A stretch of DNA of 13,962 nucleotides, from NCBI GenBank assembly GCA_011064865.1, contig JAAKFX010000036.1, positions 1 through 13,962 on the forward strand. Reading direction: 5' to 3'. Positions 6,795 to 13,962 of the stretch are shown one piece after another (the stretch's first letter is position 1; the number at the start of each line of letters is the position of its first letter). Made by a program: the position numbers and the translations under genes. A model generated the notes under the pieces. That model searched no databases, was not told the origin of the DNA, and saw nothing but the letters and a program-made list of their open reading frames with translations. Origin of the DNA: Candidatus Anoxychlamydiales bacterium (GTDB lineage Bacteria > Chlamydiota > Chlamydiia > Chlamydiales > SM23-39).

Positions 6795-8126
6795 TTATTT
6801 AAAATCCAAAGTTTTATCTAACCAATTAAATATTTTTTCATTAGAAAATGCTATAGCTCCCATTTGACAATGTGCATCTGCAGCTTGCTCTGTCGTAAAT
6901 TCTAAAAACGTTTTATTATTAGTTTTTAATGCATCATATAATTTTTTGGGTTGATCTAGATTAAAATGATCTTTTTCAGATTTTATAACTAGCATTGAGC
7001 AGGTTATGTTTTGAACAACATCTTTTAAAGAATACTTTTTTAGTTTTAAAATTAAATCAGATGGAGTTGTAGTTCCAAATGTCCACATACCATTGTCAAA
7101 AAACCATTTTGTCTCTGGGCTCTGTTTCATTTGCTCTAACATTATGGAATTAAATTTATTTGGATTTGTTTCGGCTAAATTTAAAAAATTTGGAGGAAAT
7201 TCTGGTTTTATAAAATCGTAAAAATCTAAAATTCCACCATTTGCAATGCATGCTTTAATTCTATCATCAAAAGCAGCAGCTCTTGGAGCAAAGTATCCTC
7301 CATATGAAATTCCCATAATTGCTATTTTATTTGTATCTACATATCTTTGTTTTTCCCCATAATCTATAACAGGGCTTACAACTTTTTCCCAATCATATCT
7401 AAAAGGAATTTTTTGTTTACTGATTACCTGTCCTTGACCAGGCCCATCAAATATTATGCAATTATATCCTCTTTTTAAAGCGGCATATCCAACTTCGAAA
7501 TAGAGCTCTTCTGCAGTTCCATCAAAACCTGTAGTTACAATTAAAAGCGGAGCTTTTGTTTTTCTATTAGTTTTTATAAAGTAACCCGGTAGATAGGTAT
7601 TTTCATAAGGAATTTTAATAGGCTCAATTGAAGGCATGTACTCAGTTGCATTTAAAAAGCTATTCACGCTTTTATCTGCTGCTGCGATTCCTTTATCTAG
7701 ATTATTTTTTGAGCGAAAAAAAAATCCAGCTGTTCGATAATAATTAGAAGCTCTTAAATAGGCCTCTGTCGTCGAAACTAATTGGTTTTGTTTTTCCCAA
7801 GTGGATCCAAGATTATAAAGTCTAGTAGCTATCTTATCCCAATTTGTATACCAAGAATTTATATCTCCATCTTTAATTTGCCTTCCTGTTGATATACACT
7901 CTGCGATGTCAGCTCCCTCAGAATATGCATAGTTCAATGCTCTAAAAAATTCGAAAGAAAAACTTTTATTTTTAAAAATCAGATCATCATACCAATTTAC
8001 TTCAGTGGTTTTAGCTTTAGCGGTTTTAACTGTAGGAGTTTTATCTTTTCTATAAAGATGAAAACTCATATAAATACCAGCAAATATTGCAGCTAAAATT
8101 ATTAATGTAGTTATAATTTTTTTCAT
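6795..8126 (-). CDS. Membrane-anchored alpha/beta hydrolase
   Basis: A 443-residue protein with an N-terminal basic-hydrophobic segment (residues 1-22; signal anchor or signal peptide), then a Lys/Thr-rich linker, a helical region (about 55-165) and an alpha/beta-hydrolase fold (about 170-440). The catalytic triad is visible: nucleophile Ser274 in G-I-S-Y-G-G, Asp386 in SEKDHF, and His419 in ADAHC. TTGFDGTAEE (198-207) fits the oxyanion-hole strand and FDGPGQG (226-232) is a conserved turn. The layout resembles FrsA/DUF1100 and dihydroxypseudooxynicotine-hydrolase-type proteins, which have a helical N-terminal cap, but the substrate cannot be predicted. The anchor suggests action in the periplasm, unlike typical cytosolic relatives. 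The start has AGGAAA at 8136-8131, 4 nt upstream. It lies downstream of rsmD and upstream of the barrel gene, same strand. Confidence 0.85.
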   Translation of the reverse strand: MKKIITTLIILAAIFAGIYMSFHLYRKDKTPTVKTAKAKTTEVNWYDDLIFKNKSFSFEFFRALNYAYSEGADIAECISTGRQIKDGDINSWYTNWDKIATRLYNLGSTWEKQNQLVSTTEAYLRASNYYRTAGFFFRSKNNLDKGIAAADKSVNSFLNATEYMPSIEPIKIPYENTYLPGYFIKTNRKTKAPLLIVTTGFDGTAEELYFEVGYAALKRGYNCIIFDGPGQGQVISKQKIPFRYDWEKVVSPVIDYGEKQRYVDTNKIAIMGISYGGYFAPRAAAFDDRIKACIANGGILDFYDFIKPEFPPNFLNLAETNPNKFNSIMLEQMKQSPETKWFFDNGMWTFGTTTPSDLILKLKKYSLKDVVQNITCSMLVIKSEKDHFNLDQPKKLYDALKTNNKTFLEFTTEQAADAHCQMGAIAFSNEKIFNWLDKTLDFK

Positions 8127-8147
8127 AAAATTTCCTATTAATTATTA

Positions 8148-8177
8148 TTGTTACATGTTTTATTCGAAAAGAGTCAA
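8148..8177 (-). promoter_or_regulatory. Possible promoter of the hydrolase gene
   Basis: In the 54-nt gap between rsmD and the hydrolase gene the minus strand carries TTGACT at 8177-8172 (5 of 6 to the -35 consensus) and TAACAA at 8153-8148 with an 18-nt spacer. The -10 match is weak (3 of 6). The position just past the rsmD stop and about 20 nt before the ATG fits an independent transcript with a short leader. Confidence 0.35.
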
Positions 8178-8180
8178 ATA

Positions 8181-8741
8181 TTAATATTTCATAGTATACT
8201 CGACAAGATTGCATGAACCATATTTTCTTTTCTCTTTTAAAGTTAGATTTTCAATTTTATCATCTCTTTTAGAATATGTTGGCTCTTCTAAAAAAATTGA
8301 AGTGTTTTCATTTATAAGATTTTTAGTTTGTAAAAGTGATAATAGCTCATTTATATATTTTGGTTTGTCTTTGAACATTATAAATGGGGGATCGATTGTA
8401 ATAATATCGAAAGTGCCCTTTAAAAGATTTATAGCTTTTATTGCATCTTTTTGAATTACCCTTGTGCACTCTTCTAGATTTAAATTTTTTATATTCTTAT
8501 GAATTATATGAGCAGATGAATGAGCTTTATCAATAAAAGCAGCAAAGATAGCTCCTCTAGAGAGAGCTTCTATGCCTAAAGCTCCAGATCCTGCAAAAAT
8601 ATCTAAAAAACTTGCATTCTCTATATGAAATTGGCAGATATTAAATATAGCCTCTTTAACTTTTGCAGTCGCAGGTCTTATATTTTTTGAGGTGAAAAGT
8701 TTTTTTCCTTTGAATTTTCCAGCGAGTATTTTGAGTGTCAT
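8181..8741 (-). CDS. rsmD: 16S rRNA (guanine(966)-N(2))-methyltransferase RsmD
   Basis: A 186-residue protein of normal RsmD length. It shows the family N-terminus (LKILAGKFKGKKL), the IRPATAKVKEAIFN segment (21-34, matching R-P-T-x-x-x-[VK]-[RK]-E-A-[IL]-F-N), the SAM-binding motif DIFAGSGALGIEALSRGA (47-64) and the catalytic motif DPPF (117-120). RsmD uses S-adenosylmethionine to methylate G966 of 16S rRNA in the 30S subunit, near the P site. It is cytosolic and the only housekeeping enzyme in the minus-strand block. Its ATG (8741-8739) overlaps the TGA of the VWA gene (8740-8738) in an ATGA arrangement, implying translational coupling. Confidence 0.93.
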   Translation of the reverse strand: MTLKILAGKFKGKKLFTSKNIRPATAKVKEAIFNICQFHIENASFLDIFAGSGALGIEALSRGAIFAAFIDKAHSSAHIIHKNIKNLNLEECTRVIQKDAIKAINLLKGTFDIITIDPPFIMFKDKPKYINELLSLLQTKNLINENTSIFLEEPTYSKRDDKIENLTLKEKRKYGSCNLVEYTMKY

Positions 8742-10501
8742 TTAAAAACAGGCTCTATTTCAAAAGGTTGTAGATGATTATTAGCATCTTTTAAATGACG
8801 AGTATCATTGTCAGCTAAAAACTCTTCATAGCAGATAGAAGCTTTTTTGATAGCAAGCTCTTTTTGAAGGATTTGTCCACCTTGTTTTGCTCTATCAAAT
8901 GAGATATGTTTTTTTAAATTAAAAAAGTTATCCCTGCCTTTGCCTTGCACAAAGATAGTAAAATCTTGTAGTTTTTTTGTGGTTCCTAAAATGACGTATG
9001 GTTGATTCATATATAGGTTAGGAGATTGATCTGTTGGAGGATATATTTTGATGTCACAGTTTTTATCAAAACAAATAACATTAGAAACAATATCTTTTGC
9101 TATCGGATAGCTAATTGATTTAATCAATTTTTGAAGTCTTCTTTTTATCCCTCTGTTTGTATTAGAAGAGATGACTTTGCCTTTATTTAAAAAGCTAAAT
9201 AGCTCTAATATAGACAAGTTTTTATCACTAGTAAGCCCTAAAGTATAAAGCGATAGATTACCACCATTTAATTGCGTCCAGTCATTTAAAATTCTGTAGT
9301 TTTTGAACTTATTAAGCCCATCTCCATTAGAAAGTAAAATTGCTACATTAATTTCATTATCTTTTACATTTGAATTTAAAATTTTGAAAAGCGGAATAGA
9401 AAAGTTTGTTGAAGAAAAAAAGCTGCCAATATTTTGTTTTCTTAAAAAGTCTTTAGCCTTAGACATCGATCTATGTTCATTTGGTTTTAAATTATTAGGA
9501 GCTAAAACATCTAATTTGTTATCGAAAGCTAAAATATTAAAACTGTCATCTTTTTCTAAACAAGCTAGAGAGGACACTATTGCATGCCTTGTCGATGTTA
9601 ATCTATCTTTTTGAATAGAGTTTGATCTATCCACCAAAAAGAAGATGTTTTGTTTTAATTTTTTTAGTTTAAATGAAGGTTTAGGAATCAAAGTTATTGC
9701 AAATATATAACCGCTCTCTAAATGATTTGGTGCAAAAGAGACATCGATATCAAAAAAATCTTTATAAGATATCGTTGTTAAATCACTGAGCTGAGGAAGA
9801 TAAACCAGTGAAAAGTTATTAGGAAATAATTTTATTTTCTTTTGTTTCAGTTTTGTTAGCTCATTTAAAAGCTTATTATCGTCTTTAGAAATATCACTGA
9901 ACGAGAAGCTAGATATATCTTGTTTTGCAAATAACTCATTTTTTAAATTTAATTGTATATTTTGTGCTATCTCTGTTTTAGGAAAAGGCTTTTCTGGAGA
10001 GATTTTTAAGAAACCAGTGTCCTCTTTCGCAATATTTTTTATCTGGGCTGCTAAGCTGGATTTATCTAAGATAGCGCTATCTATGGAGGATCTATCATTC
10101 ATATCAAAAGCGGGCAAATCTTTTTGCTTTTCAATTAATTTATATTTTTTTGTTGAAGGATTTAAACACAAATTTAAATTGTTAATATGAATATCAGCTT
10201 TTTGCTGATCTAAATCATTTTTAATTGAAATATCTTTTTCTTTTGTAGGAAAAGATGTTTTTTTAGCTGCTTTTAGATCTTTAAAAGTGGATTGTTGCTT
10301 TTTTTGCATAACAATATTTACAAGCTGGGATGGATTTTTTTTATGCATTTGAGAGCTAGTTTTATTTGAAAATGAGATGTTTTTTGAAACTAAATAAGTG
10401 CGGATTTCTAAATGATTAATAGAAGCAATAGCTACCACATGGATAGCTATTGATATAAAAATAGAAATTTTTAAAAGACGATTGCTTTTAGTTTGCTTCA
10501 A
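8738..10501 (-). CDS. Membrane-anchored VWA-domain protein with TonB/TolA-like N-terminal helix
   Basis: A 587-residue protein with one N-terminal membrane helix (about residues 9-29), a long Lys/Ser/Asn-rich linker (about 40-225), a von Willebrand factor A domain (about 284-465) and a C-terminal part of unknown fold. The VWA domain has the MIDAS motif D-R-S-N-S (291-295) and the Thr365 position (SSTNF). The later acidic position is Asn392 in LLSNGDG where LxSDG is usual. The helix contains Ser17-x3-His21, the spacing that in TonB and TolA contacts ExbB/ExbD or TolQ/TolR. VWA domains bind protein partners via a metal ion, so a role in assembling a periplasmic complex is plausible, perhaps with the TPR protein encoded just upstream. 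The start is a TTG, supported by GAGGAA 7 nt upstream. It overlaps the TPR gene by 14 nt and rsmD by 4 nt. Confidence 0.75.
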   Translation of the reverse strand: MKQTKSNRLLKISIFISIAIHVVAIASINHLEIRTYLVSKNISFSNKTSSQMHKKNPSQLVNIVMQKKQQSTFKDLKAAKKTSFPTKEKDISIKNDLDQQKADIHINNLNLCLNPSTKKYKLIEKQKDLPAFDMNDRSSIDSAILDKSSLAAQIKNIAKEDTGFLKISPEKPFPKTEIAQNIQLNLKNELFAKQDISSFSFSDISKDDNKLLNELTKLKQKKIKLFPNNFSLVYLPQLSDLTTISYKDFFDIDVSFAPNHLESGYIFAITLIPKPSFKLKKLKQNIFFLVDRSNSIQKDRLTSTRHAIVSSLACLEKDDSFNILAFDNKLDVLAPNNLKPNEHRSMSKAKDFLRKQNIGSFFSSTNFSIPLFKILNSNVKDNEINVAILLSNGDGLNKFKNYRILNDWTQLNGGNLSLYTLGLTSDKNLSILELFSFLNKGKVISSNTNRGIKRRLQKLIKSISYPIAKDIVSNVICFDKNCDIKIYPPTDQSPNLYMNQPYVILGTTKKLQDFTIFVQGKGRDNFFNLKKHISFDRAKQGGQILQKELAIKKASICYEEFLADNDTRHLKDANNHLQPFEIEPVFK

Positions 10502-13247
10502 AAGAGTATTCCTCTATACATTTCATGTTTTTTTCTATACGATCTTCTAAATATTTTGTGCAAATCAGATCCTCTTTTTTCATGTCATCGAGTATCTTTT
10601 TTGCAGCTTGTATATGCTCTTTTTCATTGTCTAAATATCCTAAGCTGATATTTTTTTCCGCATCTACAACCCTCATATATGAGAGGTATAGTTTGTCTTT
10701 TTCTTTTAATACTTCTCTCATAGTTTGATAGTCTTGAGAGATTATATCGTCATCATTTGTAAAATTATCTTTTAATCTTCCAAGTAAAAATAATCTTTTT
10801 TCCCAGTTGCTACTATTTTCCATATAACAAACAACATCAACATAATCAAGTGCTGCTTCTAAGTGAACAGGTTCATTTTCAAATATTTTTTGAAAACTAA
10901 TTGTTTTTAAACTGCTTATGATTTTTTCTAATTCTTTATTTGAGACTACAAAGTCTTCTTTAGCAACATTTGATAGCCAAAGACGAGATAAGTGTAGCGT
11001 AGAGGAAGATTTAAATCTAGAGTCTTTTTTGAATGTAGGCAAAAACTCTTCATATAAAGCTATCGCTTGTTCTTTTGCATTTTGCTTTTCATAGACTTTT
11101 GCAAGCTCGTAAATAGTCTCTTCATATCCCAGTGTTGTTTTTTCAGGATAAAAACGATAGTTTTGAATCAGCTTTTCTAAAAGAGCTGTAGCATCATCTA
11201 ATTTATCTTGAAGTATATATAAATAGGATAGTTTAAGAGAAATTTCTTCAATGCTTTTCTCTTCTACATCATTTAAAAGATTTATATATATTTGTGTAGC
11301 ATTTTTAGCAAAGCTTAACATTTCTCCGCTCTTAGATAGTTCGTTTTTATAACTTTCATGTAAATAGTTTTTGACTTTATTTGAGAAAAAATCAGAGAGC
11401 CAAACTAGATTGTTGTTTGTTATATCTTTAGAAGATAGCTCGTATGCATTAAATAAAGATAGAGCTGCTTTTGTTAGGTTTTTATCACATCCTTCATCAT
11501 TTTCTTTAGCGAGCTCTAAATAGCTGTTAAAAAGATTTATATAGGTTGTAAATTTGTGCTTGGAATCTTCTGTTAACTCTAAAGATATTTGAGCAAAACG
11601 AATAAATTCATGCAGATCTTCATCTGTGTTTTTGAAACAAAATGCAATGAGTAGATTTATCTCTGATAGCTCAACATTTGTTAAAATTGGATTTTTTGAG
11701 TCATCATCCAATAAATATTTTAATAGTTTTAAGCTGTTTTCATAATTTTGAAGATCAAAATATGTTTTAGATAATAGATATTTAAATTGAGTTTTTTCTT
11801 CTTTTATAAAAAGATTATCATTTTTTAAAAGAGTTTCAATGTCAGATACTAAAGTTTTTCTAATATCTAAAATATTTTCATCTGTTTCATTTTGCAGATC
11901 TTTTATAGAGCAATTCACTATGTATTTTAATGATAGTTTTATAAGATCTGTATTTTTAGTTTTTTGAACAAATTCTTGAAATTTTACTCTAGATTTTTGA
12001 GTCTCATCTAGTAAAAATAATAGATGTGCATATTCATATAAAAAGTTGTCATCTATTTGAGATTCATCAAAATTTTTAGATATTATGTTTTCAAAATCTT
12101 TTTTTGCATCAAAAAGTTTTTCATTGTTTTTATCCATCATAGCTTTTGCAAAAAGAGATTCAAAAAGCTTTTCATCATCAGGATATTTTATGACAAATTC
12201 TTCAAAATATTTATTGAAAAGCTCTAAGTCATTCAAATGAAATGCACTTTGCATTAACATTGCTAGATTCAAATTTAAATCTATAGAATCAGGGTTTGCA
12301 AGGTAGCTCTCTTCTAAAAAAATAGCTCCATTTTTATAATCTTGGATATTAAAATAGGCCTGGCCAATAAAAAAGTTTGCAACTGATATTTTATCTTCAT
12401 CGATCAAATTTAATAGTCTGTCTTTTTCATCTGCTATAGTTGAAAAACGCTTCATTTCAAACAGCAAAAGTAGTTTGTTATAAGCGGCTTCATTTGATTT
12501 TTTTGCACCCCGCTCTGATATGCTATTAAATGTAGCTAGAGCTTTTTCTTTATCAAAATGTGCTTGCAAAAGTGCTGCTTGAAAAAGATATTCCTCTTTT
12601 TTGGTAGGATCTTTTTCAGATAGATCTAAATAACAAATGCTCGCTTTTTCAAAATCATTTAATGTTTTATGGATTTGAGATAAATATTCAGTGGCTTGAT
12701 TATCAAATTTTGTATCTATTAACTTTTCAAAACCATCTTTAGCTTTAGTGATTAGAGTATTTATTTCAGTTTCATCTTTAATCTCTAAAGATCTATTGTA
12801 GAGTGAAATAGATTGAAGATATAGAATTTTATTTTTTAGTTCCCCATCAACTTTATTAACATAAACATCACACTCATCAATAAGACGGGCATGCCATTTT
12901 AAATGATATAAAGAGGCTAGTAAATTAATGGAAATCTTATCTTTGATATCACTATCTTTAATGTTATCAAATGATGAGACTGCTTTTGAATAGTTTTTTT
13001 CAAACATATAAATATTGCCTAAAATAGCATAGAGTGAATCGTTAAGCTGAGCTTCTTGATGGTCATTTATATAATTTTCAATTTGATATCTTGCTATTTC
13101 AAACTCTTCATCTTGCCAAAATTCAGCAACCCTTCTTAAAAAAAGAGCTTCTTCTTCTGTCTGAGGATTAAATAAGGGACTATCGTCTGCATACACACTA
13201 AAGAATATACAAATCAATATCAGGCTAACTTTAAAAAAATTTCTCAT
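10488..13247 (-). CDS. Large exported TPR-repeat protein
   Basis: A 919-residue protein with a clear signal peptide (residues 1-20, cut after V-Y-A before DDSP). The remainder is alpha-helical with many degenerate tetratricopeptide repeats. Examples are residues 71-96 (SLYAILGNIY then KNYSKAVSSF), 286-318 (ANFFIGQAYFNIQDYKNGAIFLEESY) and a well-preserved one near 695-725 (YELAKVYEKQNAKEQAIALYEEF). TPR solenoids are scaffolds for protein binding, here in the periplasm. No enzymatic domain is seen. The start has GGAAAG about 7 nt upstream. Its end contains the ribosome binding site and TTG start of the VWA gene, so the two are co-expressed. The pairing of exported TPR and VWA proteins recalls Bat (aerotolerance) loci, but BatA/BatB architecture is not present. 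Confidence 0.8.
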   Translation of the reverse strand: MRNFFKVSLILICIFFSVYADDSPLFNPQTEEEALFLRRVAEFWQDEEFEIARYQIENYINDHQEAQLNDSLYAILGNIYMFEKNYSKAVSSFDNIKDSDIKDKISINLLASLYHLKWHARLIDECDVYVNKVDGELKNKILYLQSISLYNRSLEIKDETEINTLITKAKDGFEKLIDTKFDNQATEYLSQIHKTLNDFEKASICYLDLSEKDPTKKEEYLFQAALLQAHFDKEKALATFNSISERGAKKSNEAAYNKLLLLFEMKRFSTIADEKDRLLNLIDEDKISVANFFIGQAYFNIQDYKNGAIFLEESYLANPDSIDLNLNLAMLMQSAFHLNDLELFNKYFEEFVIKYPDDEKLFESLFAKAMMDKNNEKLFDAKKDFENIISKNFDESQIDDNFLYEYAHLLFLLDETQKSRVKFQEFVQKTKNTDLIKLSLKYIVNCSIKDLQNETDENILDIRKTLVSDIETLLKNDNLFIKEEKTQFKYLLSKTYFDLQNYENSLKLLKYLLDDDSKNPILTNVELSEINLLIAFCFKNTDEDLHEFIRFAQISLELTEDSKHKFTTYINLFNSYLELAKENDEGCDKNLTKAALSLFNAYELSSKDITNNNLVWLSDFFSNKVKNYLHESYKNELSKSGEMLSFAKNATQIYINLLNDVEEKSIEEISLKLSYLYILQDKLDDATALLEKLIQNYRFYPEKTTLGYEETIYELAKVYEKQNAKEQAIALYEEFLPTFKKDSRFKSSSTLHLSRLWLSNVAKEDFVVSNKELEKIISSLKTISFQKIFENEPVHLEAALDYVDVVCYMENSSNWEKRLFLLGRLKDNFTNDDDIISQDYQTMREVLKEKDKLYLSYMRVVDAEKNISLGYLDNEKEHIQAAKKILDDMKKEDLICTKYLEDRIEKNMKCIEEYSFEAN
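10509..10514 (-). promoter_or_regulatory. Ribosome binding site supporting the TTG start of the VWA gene
   Basis: On the minus strand GAGGAA precedes the TTG at 10501-10499 by 7 nt. No ATG or GTG occurs in frame before the membrane helix, so TTG is the only start consistent with the TonB-like N-terminus. The site lies inside the last codons of the TPR gene, consistent with coupled translation. Confidence 0.65.
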
Positions 13248-13271
13248 AATTTTCTTTCCATTTTTGATATA

Positions 13272-13300
13272 ATTATACTGTGTGGCTAAAAATATTAAAA
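13272..13300 (-). promoter_or_regulatory. Possible promoter of the TPR-VWA-rsmD operon
   Basis: In the 77-nt gap upstream of the large TPR gene, the minus strand has a perfect TATAAT at 13277-13272 with TTTTAA 17 nt upstream (13300-13295) as a weak -35. The predicted transcript would begin about 20 nt before the ATG. It could drive the TPR, VWA and rsmD genes together. Confidence 0.42.
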
Positions 13301-13324
13301 GATAATGTATTTTTTGAAAAATTA

Positions 13325-13962
13325 TTATATTGTTTCTGACAAGATTTCTTCGGTTTTGAACACTCCGTAGTAGGAAAGAAGCTTATCACTCTCAGCAAAA
13401 GATCTCATTTGCAGCTCTTCATAAATTCTAAGCCCTTTAGCATTTTTTTTAGTTTCGAAATATAAACAGCCTAGTTTAAATAAAATATTATTATCATTCG
13501 GACATAACTTATACATAACTTCATATTCTTTGATCTCTTCTTTTTTTAGACCTAATTTGTTATAGCTATTTGCCAGTTGAAGATGAATCCACGGATCATT
13601 TGGAGCGTAATCATTTAATATCTTAAACTCTTCTATAGTAGTTTTTATGCAGATTTCATATTTTTGATTTAGTACTGTTTTTGAGGTTTTTGAGAAAAAT
13701 ATTGTCTCTTTAGCATCAAAATAGAGCTTTGAGAGTGAGGTATAGATGTTTGCCAAAGATGAGTGCACTTCTAAATCTGTAGGAGTTATTTTTAGCTGTT
13801 TTAAATGTTCTAAACTTGCAGATATCAAAAGCTGCTCTTTAAATTTAAAAAGATCTTCCTTTAATAAATAGAATTTTAGTTTTTTTGAAATATTAAAAAA
13901 TATTTTTGGCATTTTTAAATAACTATTTTCATTTTCAGTAATGTTTTGAGTAAGTTTTAAAG
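13325..13962 (-). CDS. TPR-domain protein, C-terminal part (5' end outside window)
   Basis: The frame ends at 13325 and stays open, without any stop, to the right edge. The ATG at 13912 has no ribosome binding site upstream, and the 16 codons before it read as normal polar protein sequence, so this Met is probably internal and the gene is truncated by the window. About 212 residues are visible. The N-terminal part is Lys- and Phe-rich and helical. Two TPR-like units follow at about residues 104-137 and 139-170, counted from the ATG at 13912 (WIHLQLANSYNKLGLKKEEI, then ILFKLGCLYFETKKNAKGL). It lies 77 nt upstream of the exported TPR gene on the same strand. Its localisation cannot be judged without the N-terminus. 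Confidence 0.72.
   Translation of the reverse strand, partial: LKLTQNITENENSYLKMPKIFFNISKKLKFYLLKEDLFKFKEQLLISASLEHLKQLKITPTDLEVHSSLANIYTSLSKLYFDAKETIFFSKTSKTVLNQKYEICIKTTIEEFKILNDYAPNDPWIHLQLANSYNKLGLKKEEIKEYEVMYKLCPNDNNILFKLGCLYFETKKNAKGLRIYEELQMRSFAESDKLLSYYGVFKTEEILSETI

Noticed and set aside
8174..8187. AT-only palindrome at the end of rsmD
   Set aside because: Symmetry of A and T alone is expected often in this composition and does not make a stable terminator.
8209..8454. Plus-strand open frame inside rsmD
   Set aside because: It is antisense to the conserved DPPF region of RsmD, with no ribosome binding site or recognisable domain.
1..13962. CRISPR arrays, tRNA or rRNA genes, insertion sequences, phage or integrase genes
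   Set aside because: Coding sequence fills the window. The few gaps (up to about 127 nt) show no cloverleaf, direct-repeat spacer pattern, terminal inverted repeats or transposase-like frame.

Overview
The window is AT-rich, tightly packed bacterial DNA. It holds twelve protein genes, no RNA genes, and no gap longer than about 130 bases. It looks like part of the chromosome of a chlamydia-like obligate intracellular bacterium (Chlamydiota). Three things point there: a type II secretion gspF-G-H cluster whose GspG resembles chlamydial pseudopilins, a large MORN-type repeat protein, and a TpsB/BamA-like protein of a type I associate with PVC bacteria. This assignment is inferred from protein resemblance and base composition; no marker gene proves it.

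Positions 1-5081, plus strand. The block opens with the last 35 codons of gspF, then two small pseudopilins (GspG-like and GspH-like, open frames overlapping by 20 nt). Next is an exported protein made almost entirely of about 30 MORN_2/YwqK-type repeats. It is followed, with overlap, by a divergent PRPP synthetase-like protein carrying an N-terminal signal-peptide-like segment, and then by a protein of two tandem PspC domains. The tight spacing suggests one transcript running from type II secretion genes into envelope or secreted proteins.

Positions 5078-13962, minus strand, read from the right. First is the C-terminal part of a TPR protein, cut by the window edge. Then come a 919-residue exported TPR protein, an inner-membrane-anchored VWA protein with a TonB/TolA-like first helix, and the 16S rRNA methyltransferase RsmD. 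The last three are translationally coupled. After a 54-nt gap with a possible promoter come a membrane-anchored alpha/beta hydrolase and an outer-membrane TpsB/Omp85-like barrel with an abnormal N-terminal half. The barrel gene and the PspC gene converge and their stop codons overlap.

Apart from RsmD, and the edge-truncated TPR gene whose N-terminus is not visible, every product has an N-terminal hydrophobic signal or membrane segment. The window therefore reads as an envelope and secretion region. The most unusual items are the leader-bearing, active-site-divergent PRPP synthetase-like protein coupled to the MORN gene, the TPR plus TonB-like VWA pair, and the barrel protein with a missing or degenerate POTRA region.
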